Source of the DNA: Microcoleus sp036705565
GTDB lineage: Bacteria > Cyanobacteriota > Cyanobacteriia > Cyanobacteriales > Microcoleaceae
Assembly: GCA_036705565.1 (NCBI GenBank)
Contig: JAUBUY010000034.1
Strand: one strand, 5' to 3'
DNA: 64,000 nt
The notes under the pieces are model-generated. The model had not been told where the DNA came from. It saw only the letters and a list, made by a program, of their open reading frames with translations, and ran no database searches. Numbering within the stretch: the stretch's first letter is position 1; the number at the start of each line of letters is the position of its first letter. Shown here in pieces: positions 8,359 through 17,229 of the stretch. A program made the translations under genes and the position numbers.

Positions 8359-9426
8359 ATGAATATCCGATATTGCTCCCCAAAAATAACGCGATCGCCC
8401 TTGTCCTACTGCGCCCTATTTTTCATCACCTTGTTTTTCGCTGTCGGCTGCGTCAACCCGGCAATTTATATCAAAACAACCACAGAAAGCGAAGCAGCTT
8501 CTTCAGTAAGTGCTAACGCAGTTCGCCTGGGATTCAGTGCGTGGCCCGGCTGGTTTCCTTGGCAAATTGCCAAAGAACAAAAGATATTTGAAGCTAACAA
8601 TGTTGCTGTAGACTTAAAATGGTTTGACGGCTACTTAGAATCGATCAGCACCCTCACAGCAGGACAGATAGATGCTAACAGCCAAACCCTCGGCGATACA
8701 GTAAACTCTATATCAGGCGGCGCCGACCAAGTAATTGTTTTAGTCAACGACAACTCGACAGGAAATGACAAAGTGATTGTCGCCGAAGGCATCAATTCCG
8801 TTGCCGATTTAAAAGGCAAAAAAGTTGCCGCAGAGGAGGGTACTGTCGATCACTTTCTATTGCTGTTAGGGCTGAGAAAAGCAGGTTTATCAGTGCAAGA
8901 TATTCAATTTGTACCGCTGGAAACCGGCAAAGCTGCGGCGGCTTTCGTCGGAGGACAAGTCGATGCGGTGGCAGTATTTGCGCCGTTTACCACCCAGGCA
9001 TTAAAACGATCGAACAGCAAGGAACTGTTTAGTTCCAAAGATTTTCCGGGGGCGATTTCTGACCACTTGGTATTCACCCGAAAGTTTATCGGCGAACACC
9101 CCGATCGAGTGCAAGCCCTGGTCAATTCATGGTTTGCAACATTGGAATACATGAAAGCCAATAAAGAGAAATCTTACGAGATTCTCGCCAACCGCGCCGG
9201 AGTTAGCGTTGAGGAATATAAAGAATATGAAAACGGCACTCAGATATTTACGATAGAGGAAAACTTGAAAGCCTTTCAACCGGGAAATGACATGACATCA
9301 TTGCAGTTTGCGGCGGCCGAAATGACTAAATTTCTTGTAGATGTAAATTTAGCAAAAACCCAACCAGATATCAGTACATTATTTGACGATCGCTTTATCA
9401 AAGCTTATGCCGAAGGTAAAAGCTAG
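8359..9426 (+). CDS. ABC transporter substrate-binding lipoprotein (NitT/TauT type), probable guanidine uptake
   Basis: 355 residues. The N-terminus has a hydrophobic stretch (CALFFITLFFAVGC) ending in a lipobox, so the mature protein is likely anchored by the cysteine near residue 31. The body is of the NMT1/SsuA/TauA kind: RLGFSAWPGWFPW, then FEANNVAVDLKWFDGYLESISTLTAGQIDA and DLKGKKVAAEEGTVDHFLLLLGL. It is the first gene after the guanidine-I riboswitch and is followed by its permease and ATPase. Family members bind nitrate, taurine, sulfonates and others; guanidine or a guanidine-containing compound is inferred from the riboswitch and downstream enzymes, not from the protein. Confidence 0.88.
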   Translation: MNIRYCSPKITRSPLSYCALFFITLFFAVGCVNPAIYIKTTTESEAASSVSANAVRLGFSAWPGWFPWQIAKEQKIFEANNVAVDLKWFDGYLESISTLTAGQIDANSQTLGDTVNSISGGADQVIVLVNDNSTGNDKVIVAEGINSVADLKGKKVAAEEGTVDHFLLLLGLRKAGLSVQDIQFVPLETGKAAAAFVGGQVDAVAVFAPFTTQALKRSNSKELFSSKDFPGAISDHLVFTRKFIGEHPDRVQALVNSWFATLEYMKANKEKSYEILANRAGVSVEEYKEYENGTQIFTIEENLKAFQPGNDMTSLQFAAAEMTKFLVDVNLAKTQPDISTLFDDRFIKAYAEGKS

Positions 9427-9528
9427 GAGGCAAAATTTACGATTTTGCAGACACAACAAAGTTTCCACCTTATTATTTATACCAAAAAGCTACTAAAATT
9501 ACTCGCTCAATCATTCCGCAATTAAATC

Positions 9529-10380
9529 ATGCCACCAAATCCCGATCCTCGATCGATCCAATCCCACCTCAAGCAAAAAAGCCTAAATCCCACCGTTTTC
9601 TGGCGGATTGCGGAAGAGATACCACAACCCCTCAATATTGGGTTAACGGTGACATCGATCGCACTGCCGCTGCTGCTGTGGTGGCTAGTAACAACCTTCG
9701 CCGATGTAGACCCCAAATTTTTGCCTTCCCCCGGCAAAGTTTTAGAGGCATTTGGTAGGCTGTGGAACACTCGCGAACTTTTGAAAGACACGGTAGCGAG
9801 TTTGTGGCGGGTGGGAGTGGGCTTTCTGTTCGCCTTGGTTTTTTCCATACCAATTGGTGTGCTGATGGGCAGTTTTGCCAGTATTCGCGCCTTGCTAGAA
9901 CCCATGTTCGGCTTGATGCGATATATGCCCGCACCAGCGTTCATTCCCCTGCTAATTCTCTACTTGGGAATCGGCGAAGAACCCAAAATAATGCTGATAT
10001 TTATCGGCGTATTTTTCTTCAATTCGCTGATGGTGATGGATACAGTCAAGTTTGTTCCCAAAGACTTGATAGAATCTACTTATATGTTGGGCGGGAATCG
10101 CTGGGAAATCCTCACTCAAGTTATTTTTCCCCACGTTTTGCCGGGAATTCTTGATGCTAGCCGCATCAACTTGGCTGCGGCTTGGCAATTGGTAATCGTC
10201 TCGGAATTGATTGCGGCAACCGAAGGCTTGGGCCGCCGGATCAGCGTCGCAGGTCGATTTCTCCGAACCGATGAAATTTTTGTGGGGCTGATTGTCATTG
10301 GGGCGATCGGACTGACTTTTGACTTGCTTTTTCAATATCTGCTGCGGGTTTCTTGTAAATGGTCAAGTCAGAAACAGTAA
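9529..10380 (+). CDS. ABC transporter permease, NitT/TauT type
   Basis: 283 residues with about six membrane segments, beginning near residue 40 (ITLTVTSIALPLLLWWLV-like region) and including FLFALVFSIPIGVLMGS and IMLIFIGVFFFNSLMVM. The cytoplasmic EAA loop, which contacts the ATPase, is readable as ESTYMLGGNRWEILTQVIFPHVLPGI. This is the BPD_transp_1 fold of the SsuC/TauC family. It lies 102 bases after the binding-protein gene. Between it and the ATPase gene lies a palindromic repeat, but no other gene, so the three are likely one transcript under the riboswitch. Confidence 0.9.
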   Translation: MPPNPDPRSIQSHLKQKSLNPTVFWRIAEEIPQPLNIGLTVTSIALPLLLWWLVTTFADVDPKFLPSPGKVLEAFGRLWNTRELLKDTVASLWRVGVGFLFALVFSIPIGVLMGSFASIRALLEPMFGLMRYMPAPAFIPLLILYLGIGEEPKIMLIFIGVFFFNSLMVMDTVKFVPKDLIESTYMLGGNRWEILTQVIFPHVLPGILDASRINLAAAWQLVIVSELIAATEGLGRRISVAGRFLRTDEIFVGLIVIGAIGLTFDLLFQYLLRVSCKWSSQKQ

Positions 10381-10388
10381 GCAGATCG

Positions 10389-10496
10389 GGACTTACGCAT
10401 GGGGCTCAGAAACCGGGTTTTTTTTACGAAAATACACAGCTTGCAGCCCGCATATTAGGTAAAAAACCCGGTTTCTTTGTCGGAGTGCGTAAGTCC
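10389..10496. repeat. 108-bp palindromic repeat with AACCCGGTTTCT arms
   Basis: Ends are a perfect inverted repeat, GGACTTACGCA and TGCGTAAGTCC. Inside, AGAAACCGGGTTTTTT pairs with AAAAAACCCGGTTTCT. The AAACCGGGTTTCT unit is the same as in the 84-bp array at 13015-13282, in 32033-32110 and in 35385-35452. It lies between permease and ATPase genes of one operon, so the transcript must pass a strong potential hairpin. Confidence 0.8.
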
Positions 10497-10556
10497 TGCA
10501 GAGGTTAAAAAGCAGAATGGTGTCATTTTTTTACTTACAATACAGAGGATAAACTC

Positions 10557-11333
10557 ATGTTTCTACAAATCAACAACCTGCACAAAAACTTTGAAACAAA
10601 AAAGGGTAAATTAGTTGTCCTCAAGGACATCAATATGACCATCAAGCAAGGCGAATTTATCTGCGCGGTAGGCGCATCCGGTTCTGGCAAATCTACTCTG
10701 TTGAGGCAGATTGCGGGATTGGACAAGCCGACAACAGGGGAAGTGAAAATTGATGGGAAAGAAGTTGTTTCGCCTGGGCCCGATCGAGGTATGGTATTTC
10801 AGCATTACACTCTTTATCCTTGGATGAACGTGCAGGAAAATGCTGAGTTTGGCCTTAAACTTCAAGGCGTTTCCAAGAAAAAGCGGCGCGAACAAGCTAG
10901 CTATTATTTGAATGTGGTAGGATTGACGCAGTTTGCTTCGTCGCTGCCGAAGGAATTGTCGGGGGGGATGAAACAGCGGGTGGCGATCGCCCGCGCCCTC
11001 GCTTCTGAACCTAAAGTGTTATTAATGGATGAACCTTTCGGCGCATTGGATATCCACACTAAAGAATCGATGCACGAATTCATGCTCGATTTGTGGCGCC
11101 GCACTCAGATTACAATCTTTATGATTACCCACGATGTCGAAGAAGCGGTGTTTCTTTCCAATCGGATTTATGCTTTGGGTGCTCGTCCCGGTACAGTGAG
11201 AAAGGAAATGTCGATTAATTTGCCCGATCGCACTCCCAGCGTTAAACGCCACGCCAAATTCCACGATTACCGCGACGAACTCATGGATTTGATGCGGAAA
11301 CACGGACAGGAAGCAGTTGCAATGGCTGCTTAA
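10557..11333 (+). CDS. ABC transporter ATP-binding protein, NitT/TauT type
   Basis: 258 residues, full-length ATPase. Walker A is GASGSGKST near residue 41, the Q-loop falls in MVFQHYTLYPW, the signature is LSGGMKQR and Walker B with D-loop is LLMDEPFGALD; the switch histidine is in MITHDVEEAV. It resembles SsuB/TauB/NrtD energy-coupling subunits. It completes the binding protein-permease-ATPase set that follows the guanidine-I riboswitch. The substrate is inferred from context. Confidence 0.92.
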   Translation: MFLQINNLHKNFETKKGKLVVLKDINMTIKQGEFICAVGASGSGKSTLLRQIAGLDKPTTGEVKIDGKEVVSPGPDRGMVFQHYTLYPWMNVQENAEFGLKLQGVSKKKRREQASYYLNVVGLTQFASSLPKELSGGMKQRVAIARALASEPKVLLMDEPFGALDIHTKESMHEFMLDLWRRTQITIFMITHDVEEAVFLSNRIYALGARPGTVRKEMSINLPDRTPSVKRHAKFHDYRDELMDLMRKHGQEAVAMAA

Positions 11334-11351
11334 ATAGAAATAGGTTTGCAG

Positions 11352-11443
11352 TTGCACTTTTAGGAACAGGCAAGATGCCTGTTCCACAAAGACTAAATTT
11401 TCTTGTGGAACAGGCATCTTGCCTGTTCTTAAAAATAGTGCAA
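11352..11443. repeat. MITE-like palindrome (TTGCAC...GTGCAA), intergenic copy
   Basis: Ends TTGCAC and GTGCAA; inside, AGGAACAGGCAAGATGCCTG is repeated in inverse as CAGGCATCTTGCCTGTTC, bounded by GTTCCAC and GTGGAAC. The same element, with longer matching ends, lies inside the cobD-like gene at 36285-36391. A fragment (GTGGAACAGGCGTCTCGCC) occurs near 53950. It sits between the ATPase and DUF1989 genes of the guanidine operon. Confidence 0.8.
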
Positions 11444-11548
11444 GATATCAGTGGAGATAAATATTACTTTGGGAGAAAGTGAGTTTTGCCACTACAAAAT
11501 ACTATTATTTTGTTTCGCTGACCTACCCAAATACATCAAGAGGAACTT

Positions 11549-12280
11549 ATGGTGCAACTATCATCGATCGACAAAAACTCACAAATTGATTCAAGCCTCG
11601 TATTAATCGAAGAAACCGTACCGGGCGGCGCGTACTGGTCGGGAGTCATCAAGCGGGGAAACACCCTGCGAATCACCGATTTAGAAGGCTCTCGCGGCGT
11701 TTCCATGCTGTGCTACAACGCCGACAATGCGATCGAACGTTTCAACGCAGCAGACACCGCCAAAATTCAATTCAACGCCTTTCTCAAACAAGGCATGGTC
11801 ATCTACACAGACATGGGGCGCGTCCTATTTTCCATCACCCAAGATACCTCCGGCTGTCACGATTTGCTAGGAGGATGCAGCAACGCCATTAGCAATGCCA
11901 AAAAATACGGCGAAGGAGACTGGAAAAACTCCCGCGACAACTTCCTCAAAGCCCTAAGTCGGTGGGGATTGGGCAAAAAAGATATCATGCCCAACCTCAA
12001 CTTATTTACTCGCATTGCCGTCAAACCAGACGGCACGATGGAGTATCGCGAAGGCTGCGAGAAACCCGGTAGTTTTATCGATTTGCGAGCCGAAATGAAC
12101 GTATTGACAATTATCTCTAACTGTCCCCACATCCTGCATCCGGGTTCAATTTACGATCCAAAACCCATCCAAATTCAGATTGTGAAATCCCCCGCACCCG
12201 CACCAGACGACTTGTGCCGCACCGCCAACCCGGAAGCAGTGCGCGGCTTCATCAACACCGATGCTTTGTTCGTGCAATAA
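11549..12280 (+). CDS. DUF1989 protein, carboxyguanidine deiminase subunit (urea carboxylase-associated protein 2 type)
   Basis: 243 residues. Landmarks of DUF1989 are GGAYWSGVIKRGNTLRITDLEG, MVIYTDMGRVLFSI, the metal-site region TSGCHDLLGGCSN, and SFIDLRAEMNVLTIISNCPHI near the C-terminus. Members next to ykkC-controlled carboxylases were long called urea carboxylase-associated proteins; pairs of them are now known to deiminate carboxyguanidine to allophanate (CgdA/CgdB). By length and by position before the shorter paralogue this is the protein-2 type. I do not assign the A or B letter. RBS AGAGGA precedes ATG at good spacing. Confidence 0.88.
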   Translation: MVQLSSIDKNSQIDSSLVLIEETVPGGAYWSGVIKRGNTLRITDLEGSRGVSMLCYNADNAIERFNAADTAKIQFNAFLKQGMVIYTDMGRVLFSITQDTSGCHDLLGGCSNAISNAKKYGEGDWKNSRDNFLKALSRWGLGKKDIMPNLNLFTRIAVKPDGTMEYREGCEKPGSFIDLRAEMNVLTIISNCPHILHPGSIYDPKPIQIQIVKSPAPAPDDLCRTANPEAVRGFINTDALFVQ

Positions 12281-12357
12281 ACCCGATTCCAGCACTCAAT
12301 CTTGTCCGCACCAATCGGCGGTAAAAAATTCTGCTATTCCATCACAAAAAGTGAACC

Positions 12358-12999
12358 ATGACTGCAACTACCCAACAACTTCTCGATCCAAAAACTGCAA
12401 TTTATAACGAAGTTTTACCCGCCAGACATCCCTGGTCTCGTGTCATCAAAAAAGGACAGATTCTTCGTATTGTAGATTTAGGCGGAAATCAAGCAGTAGA
12501 TTTTTTAGTTTACAATGCCGATGACCCTTCCGAACGCTACAGCGCCCCCGATACGATCGTCAATCAAGGCAACATCTTTGTCACTACAAACAGCCAACTC
12601 ATTTCCAACGAAGGGCGAGCCATGATGACCATAATTGCTGACTCCTGCGGGCGCCACGATACCTCCGGCGGCGCCTGTAGCTGCGAGAGCAATTCGGTGC
12701 GGTTTGGACTAGATAAAAAATACCAGCACGCCTGTGTTGAAAATTTCCTTGCCGCAATTCTTCCCTACGGTTTGGGTAAGCGAGATTTAGTCAGCAATAT
12801 CAACTTTTTTATGAATGTTCCGGTTAGCGAAGATGGCACGCTTGAAATTGTTGACGGCATCTCCGATCCGGGAAGTACAGTTGATTTGCGAGCCGAAATG
12901 AACGCGCTTGTTGCTATTTCTAACTGCCCGCAAATGAACAATCCTTGCAATGCTTACAATCCTACGCCGATTCAGTTGATTGTTTGGGATTCTGTGTAA
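12358..12999 (+). CDS. DUF1989 protein, carboxyguanidine deiminase partner subunit (urea carboxylase-associated protein 1 type)
   Basis: 213 residues, paralogous to the preceding gene and 77 bases after it. Shared landmarks: PWSRVIKKGQILRIVDLGG, FVTTNSQLISNEGRAMM, the cysteine- and histidine-rich DSCGRHDTSGGACSCES, and STVDLRAEMNALVAISNCPQ. The Cys and His residues probably bind the catalytic metal. Two different subunits in tandem is the standard arrangement for carboxyguanidine deiminase beside its carboxylase. Product inferred from family knowledge plus the upstream guanidine riboswitch and downstream carboxylase. Confidence 0.88.
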   Translation: MTATTQQLLDPKTAIYNEVLPARHPWSRVIKKGQILRIVDLGGNQAVDFLVYNADDPSERYSAPDTIVNQGNIFVTTNSQLISNEGRAMMTIIADSCGRHDTSGGACSCESNSVRFGLDKKYQHACVENFLAAILPYGLGKRDLVSNINFFMNVPVSEDGTLEIVDGISDPGSTVDLRAEMNALVAISNCPQMNNPCNAYNPTPIQLIVWDSV

Positions 13000-13014
13000 T
13001 CTGAAAATATCTAA

Positions 13015-13282
13015 TTTCTGAACCCCCGCCCCAAGTCCAAGAAACCGGGTTTCTGCGATGATTTTTGTATCCTCACCCAGATTTAGGAAGAAACCCGGTT
13101 TCTGAACCCCTGCCCCAAGTCCAAAAAACCGGGTTTCTGCGATGATTTTTGTATCCTCACCAAGATTTAGGAAGAAACCCGGTTTCTGAACCCCTGCCCC
13201 AAGTCCAAAAAACCGGGTTTCTGCGATGATTTTTGTATCCTCACCAAGATTTAGGAAAAAACCCGGTTTCTGAACCCCTGCC
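13015..13282. repeat. 84-bp tandem repeat, three full copies plus a fragment
   Basis: Units start at 13015, 13099 and 13183, with a partial fourth at 13267, so the period is exactly 84 bases. Each carries AAACCGGGTTTCTGCG and AGAAACCCGGTTTCTG as inverse arms around GATGATTTTTGTATCCTCAC. Because 84 is a multiple of three, both strands stay open across the array, which creates a false repeated ORF on the minus strand. The array lies between the DUF1989 stop and the carboxylase start within one operon. Confidence 0.93.
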
Positions 13283-13312
13283 ATTAGCAATTCCCAATTC
13301 CCAATTCCCTAA

Positions 13313-16300
13313 ATGTTTAACAAAGTTTTGATTGCAAATCGCGGTGAAATTGCCTGCCGAATTATCCGCACACTCGATCGCCTCGGAATTGCTTCGGTAG
13401 CAGTATATTCTGAAGCCGACGCCCATGCCAAGCACGTTTTCGCCGCCAGCGAAGCTGTTTGTATCGGTGCAGCCGCCGCAGCCGAGAGTTATTTGCGGTT
13501 CGATCGCATTCTCGAAGTTGCGCGCCAAACAAAAGCTCAAGCTATCCATCCGGGTTACGGCTTTTTGAGCGAAAATGCTGAATTTGCCGAAGCTTGTGCA
13601 AGCGAAAATATTGCATTTATCGGCCCGACTCCGACTCAGTTGCGCTGCTTTGGATTGAAGCACACCGCGCGGGAAATAGCCGCTGCAAATCAAGTGCCGC
13701 TAACTCCCGGAAGCGAACTTTTAGCCTGTTTGGAGGATGCCCAAAAAGCGGCTGGGGCGATCGGCTATCCGGTGATGCTCAAAAGTACCGCAGGCGGCGG
13801 TGGTATCGGTTTGCAGGCTTGTTTTGGCGATCGAGATTTGGCAGAAGCCTTTGAAAAAGTACAGCGTTTGAGTCAAAGCAATTTTAAACAAAGCGGCGTT
13901 TTTTTAGAGAAATACATTCAAACAGCCAGACACATTGAAGTCCAAATCTTTGGAGATGGCAAAGGAAACGTCATAGCCTTGGGCGAACGAGATTGTTCGG
14001 TGCAGCGGCGCAATCAAAAAGTAATTGAAGAAACCCCCGCCCCTGCTATTAGCGACGAACAGCGAAATCTGTTGTACAGTGCAGCAGTGCGGCTGGGAAA
14101 AGCGGTAAATTACCAGTCAGCCGGTACTGTTGAATTTGTATTTGATGTCGATGCAAAACAGTTTTATTTTTTGGAAGTCAACACGCGCTTGCAAGTTGAA
14201 CACGGCGTTACTGAAGCTGTCAACAACATCGACCTTGTTGAGTGGATGGTCAAACAGGCTTCTGGAGATTTGTTCCCCCTGGAAGAGTACCGCTATCGAC
14301 CGCAGGGACACTCAATTGAGGTGCGAATTTATGCCGAAGATGCCGGCAAGAATTTCCAGCCGAGTTCCGGGTTGCTGAATCAAGTTGCGTTTCCCGAAAA
14401 CGTCCGCTGCGACAGTTGGATAGAAAGCGGCACGGAGGTTACTCCTTTTTACGATCCGCTGCTAGCCAAAGTAATCGTTTGCGGGGATAATCGAGAAGAG
14501 GCGATCGTAAAACTCAAAGCTGCTTTAGATGCCAGTGAAATAGCGGGAATTGAAACTAATTTAGATTACCTCCGCCAGATTTTGGACGATTCCCGATTCA
14601 GCCGGGGCGAACTGAGCACGCGCTTTTTAAACTCTTTTGAATACGCACCTTTAACGATCGATGTATTGGATGGGGGAACCTACAGCAGCATTCAAGATTA
14701 TCCGGGGCGGATTGGCTATTGGGATGTTGGCGTGCCGCCTTCTGGGCCGATGGATCATCTCGCATTTCGATCGGCAAATCGTTTAGTAGGAAATCCCGAA
14801 TCGACAGCAGGACTGGAATTCACAGCTACAGGTCCAACTCTGCGCTTTAATGCCGATACAGTTATTAGTTTGACTGGTGCAATTATGAAGGGAACGCTAA
14901 ACGGCGAATCGGTGCCGTTTTGGACGGCAATTCCCGTAAAAGCTGGCAGCATTCTCAAGTTAAAAGCCATTCAAGGCGGCGGCTACCGCACTTATTTAGC
15001 GGTAAAGCACGGCTTTAATGTCCCCGATTATTTGGGCAGCAAATCAACTTTTGTACTGGGCAAATTTGGCGGACACGGGGGCCGCACGCTACGTCCGGGA
15101 GATGTGTTAAAACTCAACCAAACTGCAACTCTGGCAGCGGAATTATCTTTGCCTCCGGAACTAATTCCCACCTACAGCAATAATTGGGAAATCGGCGTTT
15201 TGTACGGGCCTCACGGCGCGCCGGATTTCTTTACTCTGTCAGACATCGAAATGTTTTTCTCCACCGAATGGCAGGTGCATTACAACTCGACGCGGACGGG
15301 CATTCGGCTGATCGGCCCGAAGCCCGCCTGGGCGCGTCAAGACGGAGGAGAAGCGGGTTTGCACCCGTCTAACATTCACGATAATGCTTACGCGATCGGC
15401 ACGATCGATTTTACGGGCGATATGCCTGTAATTCTGGGTCTGGACGGCCCGAGTTTGGGAGGTTTTGTCTGTCCTGCTACTATTGTGCAGTCGGAATTGT
15501 GGAAAATCGGGCAACTGAAACCGGGGGATAGCATTCGCTTTCACTGTTTGAGTTTTGCTGAAGCTTTGCAGCGGGAATTAGCACAAAATAGGCAAATTGC
15601 TACTTTTTGTTTGCCTGTTTTTGGGGAAACTTCGGCGGAATTGCCCGCAGTTCCCGCTTCTCCAATTTTGCACGAAATTCCAGAATCTCCGGGACAGGTT
15701 GCTGTTACTTACCGTCAAGCTGGGGATAAATATATTCTAGTTGAATACGGCCCGTTGGTGCTGGATTTAAATTTGCGTTTTCGGGCGCACGCATTGATGG
15801 AACAGTTGAAAGCAAATCCGTTGCCGGGTGTTATCGAATTAGTGCCGGGAATGCGATCGCTCCAAATTCACTTTGAGGGCAGCCAGATTTCGCAACAGCA
15901 GCTAATGCAGGCGCTGATTGCGGCGGAGGCGGAACTTCCGGCGATCGAGGATTTGGAAGTGCCGGCGCGAATTGTGCACTTGCCTTTATCTTGGGAAGAT
16001 GAATCGACGCTGTTGGCTATTGAAAAATATATGCAGTCTGTGCGATCGGATGCACCTTGGTGTCCCAGCAATATTGAGTTTATTCGCCGCATAAACGGGC
16101 TTGAGGGCATCGAACAAGTCAGAGAAATTGTATTTAATGCTAGCTATTTAGTGATGGGTTTGGGAGACGTTTATTTAGGCGCGCCCGTCGCAACTCCCCT
16201 CGATCCGCGCCACCGTTTGGTTACTACTAAATACAATCCCGCCCGCACTTGGACTCCTGAAAATGCAGTTGGCATTGGCGGCGCGTATTTGTGCGTTTAC

Positions 16301-16930
16301 GGGATGGAAGGGCCGGGAGGTTATCAATTTGTCGGCCGCACGGTGCAAATGTGGAATCGGTTCAAACAAACGGCGGATTTCCAGTCTGGTAAACCTTGGC
16401 TTTTGCGCTTTTTTGACCAAATCCGATTTTATCCGGTTTCTCATGAGGAATTGCACCGCTGTCGGGAAGAATTTATTGAAGGTAAGTTTAAATTAAAGGT
16501 TGAGGAAATCACTTTTAATTTGAGAGAATACAATGAGTTTTTGCATTCTATTGCTAACAGTGCGGCTGAGTTTAAAGCGCAGCAGCAGACCGCATTTAAT
16601 GCAGAGCGCGATCGCTGGGCCGCCTCCGGGGAATTTGACGCTGAAGCTGCCGCAGAATCCTCGGCGGATGGGGCTTCTGACACGGCGGCGGAGGTTACTT
16701 TGCCGATCGACTGTGAGGCAGTTGTCGCTCACGTTTCGGCTAATGTTTGGCAGGTGCTGGTTAATGTGGGAGATGTGGTTGCTGAGGGCGATCGTCTGTT
16801 AATTTTGGAAGCGATGAAAATGGAAATTGCTATTACTGCTGATGTTGCTGGCACTGTGGCTCAATTGTTTTGTGAAAAGGGGCAAACGGTGACAGCAGGG
16901 CAAATTCTAGCGGCTATTCAACCGAATTAA
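13313..16930 (+). CDS. Biotin-dependent guanidine/urea carboxylase
   Basis: 1205 residues, the normal size of a one-chain urea carboxylase. Residues 1-450 are a biotin carboxylase (LIANRGEIACRI; ATP-grasp glycine loop KSTAGGGGIGL near 160; EVNTRLQVEHGVTE near 290). Residues about 450-765 are the KipA/AHS2-like half of the carboxyltransferase (DGGTYSSIQDYPGRIGYW) and about 800-1000 the KipI/AHS1-like half (VEYGPLVLDLNLRFRAHAL). The C-terminus is a biotin carrier domain with the biotinyl lysine Lys1169 in LEAMKMEI. It would carboxylate guanidine (or urea) to feed the DUF1989 pair and AtzF. The riboswitch and DUF1989 genes favour guanidine. Distinguishing residues in the carboxyltransferase domain were not checked against a reference. 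Confidence 0.93.
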   Translation: MFNKVLIANRGEIACRIIRTLDRLGIASVAVYSEADAHAKHVFAASEAVCIGAAAAAESYLRFDRILEVARQTKAQAIHPGYGFLSENAEFAEACASENIAFIGPTPTQLRCFGLKHTAREIAAANQVPLTPGSELLACLEDAQKAAGAIGYPVMLKSTAGGGGIGLQACFGDRDLAEAFEKVQRLSQSNFKQSGVFLEKYIQTARHIEVQIFGDGKGNVIALGERDCSVQRRNQKVIEETPAPAISDEQRNLLYSAAVRLGKAVNYQSAGTVEFVFDVDAKQFYFLEVNTRLQVEHGVTEAVNNIDLVEWMVKQASGDLFPLEEYRYRPQGHSIEVRIYAEDAGKNFQPSSGLLNQVAFPENVRCDSWIESGTEVTPFYDPLLAKVIVCGDNREEAIVKLKAALDASEIAGIETNLDYLRQILDDSRFSRGELSTRFLNSFEYAPLTIDVLDGGTYSSIQDYPGRIGYWDVGVPPSGPMDHLAFRSANRLVGNPESTAGLEFTATGPTLRFNADTVISLTGAIMKGTLNGESVPFWTAIPVKAGSILKLKAIQGGGYRTYLAVKHGFNVPDYLGSKSTFVLGKFGGHGGRTLRPGDVLKLNQTATLAAELSLPPELIPTYSNNWEIGVLYGPHGAPDFFTLSDIEMFFSTEWQVHYNSTRTGIRLIGPKPAWARQDGGEAGLHPSNIHDNAYAIGTIDFTGDMPVILGLDGPSLGGFVCPATIVQSELWKIGQLKPGDSIRFHCLSFAEALQRELAQNRQIATFCLPVFGETSAELPAVPASPILHEIPESPGQVAVTYRQAGDKYILVEYGPLVLDLNLRFRAHALMEQLKANPLPGVIELVPGMRSLQIHFEGSQISQQQLMQALIAAEAELPAIEDLEVPARIVHLPLSWEDESTLLAIEKYMQSVRSDAPWCPSNIEFIRRINGLEGIEQVREIVFNASYLVMGLGDVYLGAPVATPLDPRHRLVTTKYNPARTWTPENAVGIGGAYLCVYGMEGPGGYQFVGRTVQMWNRFKQTADFQSGKPWLLRFFDQIRFYPVSHEELHRCREEFIEGKFKLKVEEITFNLREYNEFLHSIANSAAEFKAQQQTAFNAERDRWAASGEFDAEAAAESSADGASDTAAEVTLPIDCEAVVAHVSANVWQVLVNVGDVVAEGDRLLILEAMKMEIAITADVAGTVAQLFCEKGQTVTAGQILAAIQPN

Positions 16931-17063
16931 TCCCTCTGGTGTCAGGAGTGAACACTTACGCGCTTATGCGGGAAACACTTCTGTAATGAGGCACACTACT
17001 ATCGTCTTTTAAATGCCGAACAGCTTATCGCCCATGAGTCCTGGCGCAAAACAAAGGATATAC

Positions 17064-17194
17064 TTAGGAATGAGAATTAAATAATTTCCACTCTTGAAAG
17101 TGGGATGGGCGTCCCGCCCGTCCACTCATGACGGGCGGGACGCCCATCCCACAATAACAATTAAAATTGTAAGTTATTTAATTCGCGATCCTTA
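17064..17194. mobile_element. MITE-like element, 131 bp, copy 1
   Basis: Imperfect 24-bp terminal inverted repeats: TTAGGAATGAGAATTAAATA at the left and, read on the other strand, TAAGGATCGCGAATTAAATA at the right. The core is the palindrome GGGATGGGCGTCCCGCCCGT with its inverse, loop CCACTCATGA. Two further copies lie at 31836-31968 and from 63926 to the window end. It encodes nothing, as expected for a non-autonomous element. Confidence 0.8.
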
Positions 17195-17229
17195 CCTACA
17201 ACTCGTGGGATCAAGATTTCAAAATAAGA

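Noticed and set aside
13015..13282. CRISPR array
   Set aside because: The 84-bp units are contiguous with no unique spacers, and no cas genes are present.
12787..13290. Minus-strand frame with three 28-residue repeats
   Set aside because: It is the 84-bp DNA array read in an open frame; the non-repeated half is antisense to a DUF1989 gene.
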